Positions 1 to 6,656 of a stretch of DNA of 6,831 nucleotides are shown here, in pieces. The position numbers and the translations under genes were made by a program. Under the pieces are notes generated by a model. That model was not told where the DNA came from. It saw only the letters and a program-made list of their open reading frames with translations, and ran no database searches. Position 1 is the first letter of the stretch; every line of letters starts with the position of its first letter. This DNA is from an uncultured Ruminococcus sp. (GTDB taxonomy: Bacteria; Bacillota; Clostridia; Oscillospirales; Acutalibacteraceae), in NCBI GenBank assembly GCA_902766585.1, contig CACXDV010000192.1, positions 1 through 6,831 of the forward strand. Direction: 5' to 3'.

Positions 1-1241
1 AGGTCTTAGAGCCTCTTAAGGGACAAATGGCTATCGCTCATGTCAGATATTCAACGGCAGGCGGCAGTGTGCGTGAAAACTCACAGCAGCTTGTTATGCG
101 TTATGTAAAGGGTACACTTGCAATTGCACATAACGGAAATCTTACCAATGCCTATGAGGTACGCCGTGAGCTTGAGATAAGGGGAGCAATATTCCAGACT
201 ACCATTGATTCGGAAGCCATAGCATATCTTATAGCAAGAGAAAGAATAAAATCGGATTCTGTTGAAGAGGCTGTCCGTCAGGCTATGAAGCAGATAGAGG
301 GAGCATATTCACTTCTTGTTATGAGTCCTCAGAAGCTTATAGCCGCAAGGGATCCTCACGGATTCAGACCATTGTGTATGGGCAGGCTTGGAAAGAGCAT
401 TGTATTTGCCTCCGAGACCTGTGCATTAGCCGCTTGCGGCGCGGAGTTCGTCAGGGATGTAGAACCCGGTGAAATAGTTGTAGTTGATGATGAGGGAGTT
501 CATTCCATTAAGGACGAAAACAAGCGGAAGAAAGCTCTCTGCATATTTGAATACATTTATTTTGCAAGAACTGATTCCGAGGTTGACGGTATCAGCGTAT
601 ATATGTCCAGAAAGGAAGCGGGAAGGATACTTGCGAGAGAATTTCCCGTTGATGCGGATATAGTAATAGGCGTACCTGAGTCGGGTATTGACGCTGCTAT
701 CGGCTATAGTGAGGAATCAGGCATACCCTATGAAAAGGGTATTGTGAAAAACGGTTATATAGGAAGGACCTTTATCAAGCCTACTCAGAAGGAAAGGGCA
801 AAAAGTGTACGCTTAAAGCTCAATCCGCTCAGATCGGTGCTTGAAGGAAAAAGAGTTGTTGTAATAGATGATTCTATCGTAAGGGGAACGACCTGTGACA
901 GGATCGTAAAGATGATCCGGAATGCTGGCGCTAAGGAGGTACATCTGAGAATAAGCTCACCTCCGTTTATCTGGCCGTGTTTCTACGGAACGGATATACC
1001 GAGCCGTGAAGAGCTTATTGCTGTAAATCACACCATTGATGAAATATGTGAGCTTACGGGAGCGGATTCACTCGGCTTTTTCCCTGCCGAAAAATTAGGA
1101 GAGCTTATGCTCGGACATGACGGCGGATTCTGTGATGCCTGCTTCTCAGGCAATTATCCCACGGATATCCCCGAAAAGCTGCTTGACGGCAAAGAGCGCG
1201 GGGGAGTGGATTTCGATAAGAAGCTGCCTCCGAAGTGCTGA
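1..1241 (+). CDS. purF: Amidophosphoribosyltransferase (glutamine PRPP amidotransferase), 5' end missing
   Basis: This enzyme catalyses the first committed step of de novo purine synthesis: PRPP plus glutamine gives 5-phosphoribosylamine. The reading frame is open from base 3, so the gene enters from the left edge; the ATG at 27 is internal. By comparison with Bacillus PurF, which I recall as about 476 residues, roughly 70 N-terminal residues are missing, including the catalytic Cys and any propeptide. The Ntn glutaminase part is visible through HVRYST (39-56) and HNGNL (129-143). The phosphoribosyltransferase part has the PRPP-binding loop VVVIDDSIVRGTT (855-893). Four cysteines match the ligands of the 4Fe-4S cluster of Bacillus-type PurF: codons at 540, 978, 1131 and 1140, the last two as CDAC. 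This suggests an oxygen-sensitive, Fe-S-containing enzyme. The gene ends in TGA 116 bases before purB, in the same direction. Identity is very secure. Confidence 0.97.
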   Translation, partial: VLEPLKGQMAIAHVRYSTAGGSVRENSQQLVMRYVKGTLAIAHNGNLTNAYEVRRELEIRGAIFQTTIDSEAIAYLIARERIKSDSVEEAVRQAMKQIEGAYSLLVMSPQKLIAARDPHGFRPLCMGRLGKSIVFASETCALAACGAEFVRDVEPGEIVVVDDEGVHSIKDENKRKKALCIFEYIYFARTDSEVDGISVYMSRKEAGRILAREFPVDADIVIGVPESGIDAAIGYSEESGIPYEKGIVKNGYIGRTFIKPTQKERAKSVRLKLNPLRSVLEGKRVVVIDDSIVRGTTCDRIVKMIRNAGAKEVHLRISSPPFIWPCFYGTDIPSREELIAVNHTIDEICELTGADSLGFFPAEKLGELMLGHDGGFCDACFSGNYPTDIPEKLLDGKERGGVDFDKKLPPKC

Positions 1242-1277
1242 TACAGTCTGTTCTTTGCATATAATGAAACTGTACAG
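1238..1277 (+). promoter_or_regulatory. Candidate purB promoter with short palindromes
   Basis: A perfect TATAAT lies at 1260-1265, with CTGATA at 1238-1243 as a 4-of-6 match to a -35 box and a 16-base spacer. The -35 box overlaps the purF stop codon. Transcription would start near 1272 and give a leader of about 85 bases before purB. Two small palindromes sit on this promoter: ACAGTCTGT (1243-1251) in the spacer and CTGTACAG (1270-1277) at the predicted start. TACAGT (1242-1247) and ACTGTA (1269-1274) also form an inverted repeat across the -10 box. This arrangement would suit an operator, but sites this short can arise by chance in AT-rich spacers. I do not recognise a PurR box. Confidence 0.35.
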
Positions 1278-1344
1278 CGCATTAAAATGATTTTTCAATA
1301 AGCTGAGCGGTTGTTATGTCCGGCAGGTATGATATACAATTCAA

Positions 1345-1350
1345 TGGAGG
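1345..1350 (+). promoter_or_regulatory. Ribosome binding site that fixes the purB start
   Basis: TGGAGG ends 7 bases before the ATG at 1358. An in-frame ATG at 1316 would add 14 residues, but it has no purine-rich site at the right distance. The added residues also do not resemble the family's N-terminus, which in related proteins begins MRDTYESPLSSRYA as it does from 1358. Confidence 0.85.
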
Positions 1351-1357
1351 TTTTTTG

Positions 1358-2788
1358 ATGAGAGATACATATGAATCACCGCTGTCTTCAAGATATGCGG
1401 ATAAGGAAATGAAATATATCTTTTCTCCCGATAAGAAATTCAAGACATGGAGAAGGCTGTGGATAGCTCTTGCAGAGGCAGAGCATGAGCTTGGTCTTAA
1501 TGTTACTCAGGAGCAGATCGACGAGCTTAAGCAGCACGCAGAGGATATCAATTATGAAGTGGCTGAGGAACGTGAAAAGGTCGTAAGACATGATGTCATG
1601 TCCCATGTATATGCCTACGGTCAGCAGTGCCCGAAGGCAGCGGGTATAATCCACCTCGGCGCGACCTCCTGCTATGTAGGAGACAATACTGATGTTATTA
1701 TAATGACAGAGGCACTCAGAATAGTTGAGAAAAAGCTTGTCAGCGCGATCCGTCAGCTTTCTGAGTTTGCAGATAAATATAAGGCGCTCCCGACTCTTGC
1801 ATTTACACATTTCCAGCCGGCTCAGCCTACGACCGTCGGCAAAAGGGCAACACTCTGGATACAGGATCTTCTTATGGATCTTGAAGATGTGAGATATGTG
1901 CTTTCGGGGATGAAGCTCCTCGGCTGTAAGGGTACAACAGGTACTCAGGCAAGCTTCCTTGAACTTTTTGAGGGCGACCATGAAAAGTGTAAGCAGATAG
2001 ATAAGCTTATCGCAAAGAAAATGGGCTATGATGACTGCTTTGCCGTTTCAGGTCAGACCTATTCAAGAAAGCTCGACAGCCGTGTGCTCAATGTGCTTGC
2101 GGGTATCGCGCAGAGCGCAACAAAGTTTTCTAATGATATCAGACTTCTCCAGCACCTCAAGGAAATTGAGGAGCCGTTTGAGAAAAATCAGATAGGTTCT
2201 AGCGCAATGGCTTATAAGCGTAATCCTATGAGATCGGAGCGTATGGCATCACTTTCAAGATATGTAATGATAGATGTGCTCAATCCCTATATCACTGCCG
2301 CTACACAGTGGTTCGAGAGAACGCTTGATGACTCTGCAAATAAGCGTCTCAGCGTTCCGGAGGCATTCCTTGCAGTAGATGCGATACTCAATCTCTACAT
2401 TAATATAAGTGACGGTCTTGTTGTTTATGATAAGGTAATAACCTCCCGCCTTATGAGCGAGCTTCCCTTCATGGCAACTGAAAATATTATGATGGATGCA
2501 GTAAAAAGAGGCGGAAACAGACAGGAACTCCATGAGAAGATCAGAGAGCATTCAATGGCTGCTTCGACTGTCGTTAAGCGTGACGGCGGAGAAAATGACC
2601 TCCTTGAAAGAATTGCTGCTGATCCTGCCTTCGGTGTTACACTTGATGAGCTTAAGGCACTTCTTAAGCCTGAAAATTATGTTGGCCGCGCTCCGCAGCA
2701 GACAGAGGATTTCCTTAATGAAACAGTAAAGACAGCGCTTGCTCCTTATGAAAATATGGAGACCGAAAAGGCGGAAATAAGCATCTGA
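1358..2788 (+). CDS. purB: Adenylosuccinate lyase, long (ADSL-like) form
   Basis: PurB removes fumarate in two reactions: SAICAR to AICAR on the way to IMP, and adenylosuccinate to AMP. The protein has 476 residues from the ATG at 1358 and belongs to the fumarase/aspartase superfamily of cytosolic homotetramers. Visible active-site regions, in order, are RHDVMSHV with His78, TSCYVGDNTD with Thr103-Ser104, THFQPAQPTT with His151 (matching human ADSL His159), and the flexible signature loop GSSAMAYKRNPMR at 280-292, which carries the catalytic serine. The length and the SAMxYKRNPMRSER loop resemble eukaryotic ADSL more than the shorter Bacillus PurB of about 430 residues. It lies between purF and the AIM24-family gene, with 40 bases to the latter. 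PurA, whose product it consumes, is one gene further on. Identity is very secure; the start at 1358 is chosen on its ribosome binding site. Confidence 0.97.
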   Translation: MRDTYESPLSSRYADKEMKYIFSPDKKFKTWRRLWIALAEAEHELGLNVTQEQIDELKQHAEDINYEVAEEREKVVRHDVMSHVYAYGQQCPKAAGIIHLGATSCYVGDNTDVIIMTEALRIVEKKLVSAIRQLSEFADKYKALPTLAFTHFQPAQPTTVGKRATLWIQDLLMDLEDVRYVLSGMKLLGCKGTTGTQASFLELFEGDHEKCKQIDKLIAKKMGYDDCFAVSGQTYSRKLDSRVLNVLAGIAQSATKFSNDIRLLQHLKEIEEPFEKNQIGSSAMAYKRNPMRSERMASLSRYVMIDVLNPYITAATQWFERTLDDSANKRLSVPEAFLAVDAILNLYINISDGLVVYDKVITSRLMSELPFMATENIMMDAVKRGGNRQELHEKIREHSMAASTVVKRDGGENDLLERIAADPAFGVTLDELKALLKPENYVGRAPQQTEDFLNETVKTALAPYENMETEKAEISI

Positions 2789-2828
2789 TACAGATCTTTA
2801 ATTATAATAATGAAAGGACGGTTCAGCA

Positions 2829-3587
2829 ATGATATCAAACAATATGCTCAGTCAGACAGCAGCTCATAGCGTAATAAAGCGGCTTGGCTGTTTTTCCGTG
2901 GTAGAATATATGAAGGATCTTTCAGTCAGCCCCGGAACAGCATCTACAGCCTTCTTTATGTCAAAGATGGGTGTAAGAAAAAGACAGGTAGTTGCAACGC
3001 TCAATAATCAGGGAGTTATCCTTCAGGCAGGCGCAATGCAGATAATGGCAGGCGCAGTCGAAATGAGATCAAATGTTCAGGGCGCAGGCGACTTCTTCAA
3101 AAAAATGGTAGGAAGCAAGGTAACGGGAGAATCCGCTATCAAGCCGAGATATTTCGGCACAGGTCAGGTCATTTTTGAACCGACCTATAAATATATTCTT
3201 CTTGAAGACCTCGATAAATGGAACGGCGCAATGACTATCGAGGACGGACTTTTCCTTGCTTGTGATGAGACTGTCGGAATGAAGGTTACCGCAAGGTCAA
3301 ACTTTTCCTCGGCAGTTGCAGGCGGTGAGGGACTTTTCAATACTACCCTTACAGGCAAGGGTGTGGCTGTTCTTGAAAGCCCTGCTCCCGCAGAAGAGCT
3401 TCTTGTATTCGATCTTCAGAACGATGTTCTCAAGATAGACGGCAATATGGCTATTGCCTGGTCACAGACACTTCAGTTTACGGTTGAGAGATCTTCACGT
3501 TCACTTATAGGCTCTGCTGCGTCAGGCGAAGGTCTTGTAAATGTTTACAGGGGAACCGGACGAGTTCTTGTTGCTCCTGTAGGATAA
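2829..3587 (+). CDS. AIM24/DUF124-family protein of unknown function
   Basis: This is a 252-residue protein that I recognise as AIM24 family (Pfam PF01987, TIGR00266-like) by overall pattern, with landmarks such as QVVATLNNQGVILQAGAMQIMAGAVE, quoted here in part only, and repeated GEG..G.G.V segments. There is no signal peptide or clear membrane segment, so it is probably cytosolic. The second half contains three similar segments at a regular spacing: G110-T-G112, G176-K-G178 and G242-T-G244, each followed by beta-like residues and a proline and each preceded about ten residues earlier by Gly-Glu (100-101, 166-167, 233-234). I recall that the family has a TRAP-like beta fold, which fits. A GAAAGGA site (2812-2818) precedes the ATG by 10 bases. 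It lies between purB and purA with short gaps, so it is probably co-transcribed with them. Its biochemical function is unknown, and no purine role can be read from the sequence. Confidence 0.85.
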   Translation: MISNNMLSQTAAHSVIKRLGCFSVVEYMKDLSVSPGTASTAFFMSKMGVRKRQVVATLNNQGVILQAGAMQIMAGAVEMRSNVQGAGDFFKKMVGSKVTGESAIKPRYFGTGQVIFEPTYKYILLEDLDKWNGAMTIEDGLFLACDETVGMKVTARSNFSSAVAGGEGLFNTTLTGKGVAVLESPAPAEELLVFDLQNDVLKIDGNMAIAWSQTLQFTVERSSRSLIGSAASGEGLVNVYRGTGRVLVAPVG

Positions 3588-3593
3588 AAAATG

Positions 3594-3608
3594 CCCCGTT
3601 CTGCGGGG
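3594..3608 (+). other. GC-rich hairpin between the AIM24-family gene and purA
   Basis: CCCCG and CGGGG form a perfect 5-bp stem with a 5-base loop (TTCTG), just before the purA ribosome binding site (GTGAGG, 3615-3620). There is no T-tract downstream on the + strand, so it should not end transcription towards purA. On the - strand the hairpin is followed by CAT5T, from the A-run at 3586-3591, which looks like an intrinsic terminator, although no - strand gene is present. It may be a decayed two-way terminator, a - strand terminator limiting antisense transcription, or an mRNA stability or processing site. Confidence 0.5.
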
Positions 3609-3627
3609 AGAAAAGTGAGGTAACAAA

Positions 3628-4908
3628 ATGGTACGAGCTATCGTCGGCGCCAACTGGGGTGACGAAGGAAAAGGTAAGATCACTGATGTGCTTGCTCAGA
3701 AGTCGGATATGGTTATCCGTTTTCAGGGCGGAAGCAACGCTGGTCATACCATTATCAACAATTACGGAAAATTTGCTCTGCATCAGCTTCCGTCAGGCGT
3801 TTTCAATGATAAGATAATAAATATCATTGGCAACGGTGTTGCGCTGAGCGTTGAGAATCTTATTGTTGAGATAAACAAGCTTATTGAAAAAGGCGTTCCG
3901 AAGCCTAATATTCTGGTTTCCGACAGAGCGCAGATCGTAATGCCCTATCATAAGCTTTTTGACTGCTACGAGGAGGAAAGGCTTTCTTCCCGCAGTTTCG
4001 GCTCAACAAAATCAGGTATCGCTCCCTTCTATTCGGATAAGTTTTCAAAAATCGGCTTCCAGGTAAACGAACTGTTTGATGACGAGGCAGGTCTGAGAGA
4101 TAAGCTTGAGCGCATACTTGAGGTAAAGAATGCGATTGTGACAAATGTTTATCATAAGGAGCCTATAAGCGCAGATGAGATGTTTGCAAAGCTTATGGAG
4201 TATAAAAAGGCTCTTGAACCTTATGTTGCAAATACCTTTGATATTGTGCATGATGCTGTTATCAGCGGGAAGAATATACTTCTTGAAGGTCAGCTCGGCT
4301 CGCTTAAGGATACGGATTTCGGTATTTATCCCATGGTTACATCCTCGAATACTATCGCAGGCTATGGCGCGGTAGGAGCAGGAGGAATCCCGCCCTATGA
4401 GATAAAGGATATAATCACTGTCGTTAAGGCATATTCAAGCGCAGTTGGCGCAGGCGAATTTGTCAGCGAAATTTTTGGTGAAGAGGCTGAGGAGCTTCGC
4501 AAGAGAGGCGGAGACGGAGGCGAATACGGCGCAACAACAGGCAGACCGAGAAGAATGGGCTGGCTTGACCTTGTTGCAACACGTTACGGCTGTAAGGTAC
4601 AGGGCGCTACACAGGTAGCATTTACCGTTCTTGATGCGCTGGGATATCTTAAGGAGATACCTGTATGCGTTGCCTATGAGCTTGATGGCGAGAGGATAGA
4701 ATATTTCCCCTCAACAACAAAGCTCAAGAGAGCAAAGCCTGTTCTTGAAGTGCTTCCCGGCTGGAACTGCGATATCAGGGGAATCAGGAAATATGAGGAG
4801 CTTCCCGAAAATTGCAGAAAATACATTGAATTTGCAGAGAAGGCTGTAGGAGTACCGTTTACTATGATCTCCAACGGTCCGAAGCGTGAGGATATTATTT
4901 ACAGATGA
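3628..4908 (+). CDS. purA: Adenylosuccinate synthetase, variant-motif form
   Basis: PurA joins aspartate to IMP using GTP, giving adenylosuccinate, the first step of the AMP branch. The protein has 426 residues, the usual family length. Recognisable elements are the GTP-binding start NWGDEGKGK (9-17) with catalytic Asp12, GGSNAGHT with His40, GSTKSGIAP (125-133), the IMP-binding region around 218-238 ending in YPMVTSSNT, ATTGRPRRMGW (302-312) with the loop arginines, and the base-binding SNGP near the C-terminus. Several normally fixed positions differ: Asn9 for Gln in the QWGDEGKGK signature, GIAP for GIGP, EGQLG for EGAQG (220-224), and GAGEFVSE for the GPFPTE signature. The catalytic Asp, His and Arg residues remain, so I expect an active enzyme from a divergent PurA clade, which I recall in gut clostridia. 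The GTGAGG site 7 bases upstream supports the start. It is followed by guaA after 77 bases. Confidence 0.94.
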   Translation: MVRAIVGANWGDEGKGKITDVLAQKSDMVIRFQGGSNAGHTIINNYGKFALHQLPSGVFNDKIINIIGNGVALSVENLIVEINKLIEKGVPKPNILVSDRAQIVMPYHKLFDCYEEERLSSRSFGSTKSGIAPFYSDKFSKIGFQVNELFDDEAGLRDKLERILEVKNAIVTNVYHKEPISADEMFAKLMEYKKALEPYVANTFDIVHDAVISGKNILLEGQLGSLKDTDFGIYPMVTSSNTIAGYGAVGAGGIPPYEIKDIITVVKAYSSAVGAGEFVSEIFGEEAEELRKRGGDGGEYGATTGRPRRMGWLDLVATRYGCKVQGATQVAFTVLDALGYLKEIPVCVAYELDGERIEYFPSTTKLKRAKPVLEVLPGWNCDIRGIRKYEELPENCRKYIEFAEKAVGVPFTMISNGPKREDIIYR

Positions 4909-4944
4909 TCAGGTGCGGGTTTAATGGTGCTGTATAGTGCCGCG

Positions 4945-4965
4945 GCATATATCTCTGATATGTGC
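4945..4965 (+). other. Stem-loop directly upstream of the guaA ribosome binding site
   Basis: GCATATATC and GATATGTGC pair over 9 bp, with one G-U pair and a 3-base TCT loop. The stem ends about 5 bases before the purine-rich guaA ribosome binding site (AAGGGAAAGGAAG, about 4966-4978). No T-tract follows, so it is not an intrinsic terminator. A 10-base perfect palindrome, TGCCGCGGCA (4938-4947), overlaps its left foot. Possible roles are control of guaA translation, mRNA processing between purA and guaA, or a protein-binding site. It does not resemble a purine riboswitch. Confidence 0.5.
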
Positions 4966-4985
4966 AAGGGAAAGGAAGATGAATA

Positions 4986-6527
4986 ATGGAAAAGAAACAT
5001 CAGAAGGTGCTTATCCTTGATTTCGGCGGACAGTATAGTCAGCTTATTGCAAGAAGGGTAAGAGAATGTAATGTATATTGTGAGCTTAAGCCGTATAAGA
5101 TGCCTGTTGAGGAGATAAAGGCAGGTGGCTATAACGGAATAATTTTCTCGGGCGGTCCGAACAGCACATATGACGAAAACGCACCAAAATGTGATAAGGC
5201 AGTATTCGGGCTTGGAGTGCCGATACTCGGTATCTGCTACGGCGCACAGCTTATGGCTCAGACGCTTGGCGGAGAGGTTACGAGCAGTGACGTAAGAGAA
5301 TACGGCAAGACAGAGGTCGAATTCAATACCTCTTCACTTATGTTCCATAGGGCACAGGAAAAGAGTGTATGCTGGATGAGCCATACCGACCGCATTTCAA
5401 AGGTACCGCATGGCTTTAAGATAACGGGTATATCCGAAAGCTGTCCTGTTGCCGCTATGGAGGATATCAAAAGGAACTTTTTCGGACTGCAGTTCCACCC
5501 CGAGGTAAATCATACTGCCGAGGGTATGCTTTATATAAGGAATTTTCTTTACAATGCCTGCGGCTGTACGGCTGACTGGAAAATGAGCAGCTTTGTAGAG
5601 GATACAATAGCAAAGCTTAAAAAACAGATAGGCGATAAGAAGGTATTCTGTGCGCTTTCGGGCGGAGTGGATTCCTCTGTCGCTGCCGTACTTGTACATA
5701 AGGCTGTAGGAAAACAGCTTACCTGCGTATTTGTTGACCACGGACTTCTTCGCAAGGATGAGGGAGACAATGTCGAGAAGGTTTTCAAAGAGCAGTTTGA
5801 TATGAACCTTATCAGAGTGAATGCTCAGGAAAGATTCCTCACGGCTCTTAAGGGAGTATCCGATCCGAATGAAAAGAGAAAAATAATAGGTGAGGAATTT
5901 ATCCGCGTATTTGAGGATGAAGCGAAAAAACTCGGTCAGATAGATTTCCTTTGTCAGGGTACTATCTATCCCGATGTTGTCGAAAGCGGCGTAGGCGATG
6001 CCGCCGCAATCAAGCCTCATCATAATGTCGGCGGTCTGCCGGAAAATATCGGCTTTGAGGGTATTATTGAGCCGCTGAGATATCTTTTTAAGGATGAAGT
6101 TCGCAAGGCAGGTCTTGAACTCGGTATACCTGAGTTTCTCGTCTGGAGACAGCCATTCCCCGGTCCGGGTCTCGCTATCCGTATCATTGGCGATATTACC
6201 GAGGAAAAACTCCATATCCTGAGAGAAACTGATGCTATCATGCGCGAGGAATTTGCCGCTAACGGTCTCGATAAGACTACTCACCAGTATTTTACCGTTC
6301 TTACTAATGTGAGAAGCGTCGGAGTTATGGGCGACGGCAGAACATATGACAGTACCGTTGCTCTCAGAGCTGTTACTACCGACGATTTTATGACAGCAGA
6401 CTGGGCAAGACTGCCTTATGATGTCCTTGAAAAAATTTCTAACCGTATTATCAATGAGGTCGGCGGCGTTAACAGAGTCGTCTATGATATTACCTCTAAA
6501 CCTCCGGCTACTATTGAATGGGAGTAA
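4986..6527 (+). CDS. guaA: GMP synthase (glutamine-hydrolysing)
   Basis: GuaA converts XMP to GMP using ATP and the amide nitrogen of glutamine, the last step of the guanine branch. The 513-residue protein has the full two-part layout at normal length. The N-terminal class I glutamine amidotransferase (about 1-190) has the triad Cys84 (in GICYGAQ), His171 and Glu173 (FHPEVNHT). The ATP pyrophosphatase domain follows, with its P-loop SGGVDSS at 225-231. The C-terminal dimerisation and XMP-binding domain has PHHNVGGLP, QPFPGPGLAIRI and the terminal TSKPPATIEWE. The AAAGGA site (4971-4976) supports the ATG at 4986; the ATG at 4979 is out of frame. GuaB, which makes its XMP substrate, is not in the window. 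It is the last gene of the + strand cluster and is followed by two hairpin terminators. Confidence 0.98.
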   Translation: MEKKHQKVLILDFGGQYSQLIARRVRECNVYCELKPYKMPVEEIKAGGYNGIIFSGGPNSTYDENAPKCDKAVFGLGVPILGICYGAQLMAQTLGGEVTSSDVREYGKTEVEFNTSSLMFHRAQEKSVCWMSHTDRISKVPHGFKITGISESCPVAAMEDIKRNFFGLQFHPEVNHTAEGMLYIRNFLYNACGCTADWKMSSFVEDTIAKLKKQIGDKKVFCALSGGVDSSVAAVLVHKAVGKQLTCVFVDHGLLRKDEGDNVEKVFKEQFDMNLIRVNAQERFLTALKGVSDPNEKRKIIGEEFIRVFEDEAKKLGQIDFLCQGTIYPDVVESGVGDAAAIKPHHNVGGLPENIGFEGIIEPLRYLFKDEVRKAGLELGIPEFLVWRQPFPGPGLAIRIIGDITEEKLHILRETDAIMREEFAANGLDKTTHQYFTVLTNVRSVGVMGDGRTYDSTVALRAVTTDDFMTADWARLPYDVLEKISNRIINEVGGVNRVVYDITSKPPATIEWE

Positions 6528-6556
6528 GTTATTTTCACAAAAATATATAAAAATAT

Positions 6557-6591
6557 CGGGAACCTGCCACAGTGGTGAGTTCCCGGTTTTT
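6557..6591 (+). terminator. Intrinsic terminator 1 after guaA
   Basis: CGGGAAC (6557-6563) pairs perfectly with GTTCCCG (6579-6585). A short inner CCA/TGG pairing (6567-6569 with 6573-6575) is possible, and TTTTT follows at 6587-6591. It lies 30 bases after the guaA stop and most likely ends the purine transcript. Confidence 0.85.
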
Positions 6592-6599
6592 AAACAAAT

Positions 6600-6647
6600 G
6601 CAGGAGTATCAAACCTTGAAATAAAGGTTGATGCTCCTGCTTTTTTT
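6600..6647 (+). terminator. Intrinsic terminator 2, long stem, probably two-way
   Basis: A long stem pairs 6600-6617 with 6624-6640: 17 base pairs with one G-U pair, one bulged A at 6613 and a 6-base loop. Seven T's (6641-6647) follow at once on the + strand. Read on the - strand, the same hairpin lies just after the stop codon of the convergent gene and is followed by CATTTGTTT, a weaker T-rich tract. It probably backs up terminator 1 and also ends the - strand transcript. Confidence 0.85.
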
Positions 6648-6656
6648 ATTTGAATT

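Noticed and set aside
1316..1357. Upstream in-frame ATG adding 14 residues to PurB
   Set aside because: It has no ribosome binding site at a suitable distance, whereas TGGAGG stands 7 bases before the ATG at 1358, and the family N-terminus begins there.
1388..1981. 197-codon open frame on the - strand inside purB
   Set aside because: It is antisense to conserved purB sequence and resembles no protein I know; a shadow frame.
2803..2808. Perfect TATAAT upstream of the AIM24-family gene
   Set aside because: There is no -35 match at 16-18 bases and no extended -10, and a start from it would fall inside the ribosome binding site. Probably chance in an AT-rich gap.
4909..4985. Possible purine riboswitch or promoter before guaA
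   Set aside because: The gap of 77 bases is short for a purine riboswitch with its expression platform, and I see no three-stem core. TATAGT at 4933-4938 has no -35 partner.
5397..6284. 295-codon open frame on the - strand inside guaA
   Set aside because: It lies antisense to a full-length, well-conserved guaA, has no recognisable domain, and is rich in residues expected from reading purine-rich codons backwards. It is a shadow frame.
6418..6624. 68-codon + strand open frame overlapping the end of guaA
   Set aside because: It overlaps guaA in another frame and runs through terminator 1 and into terminator 2, with no ribosome binding site or recognisable protein.
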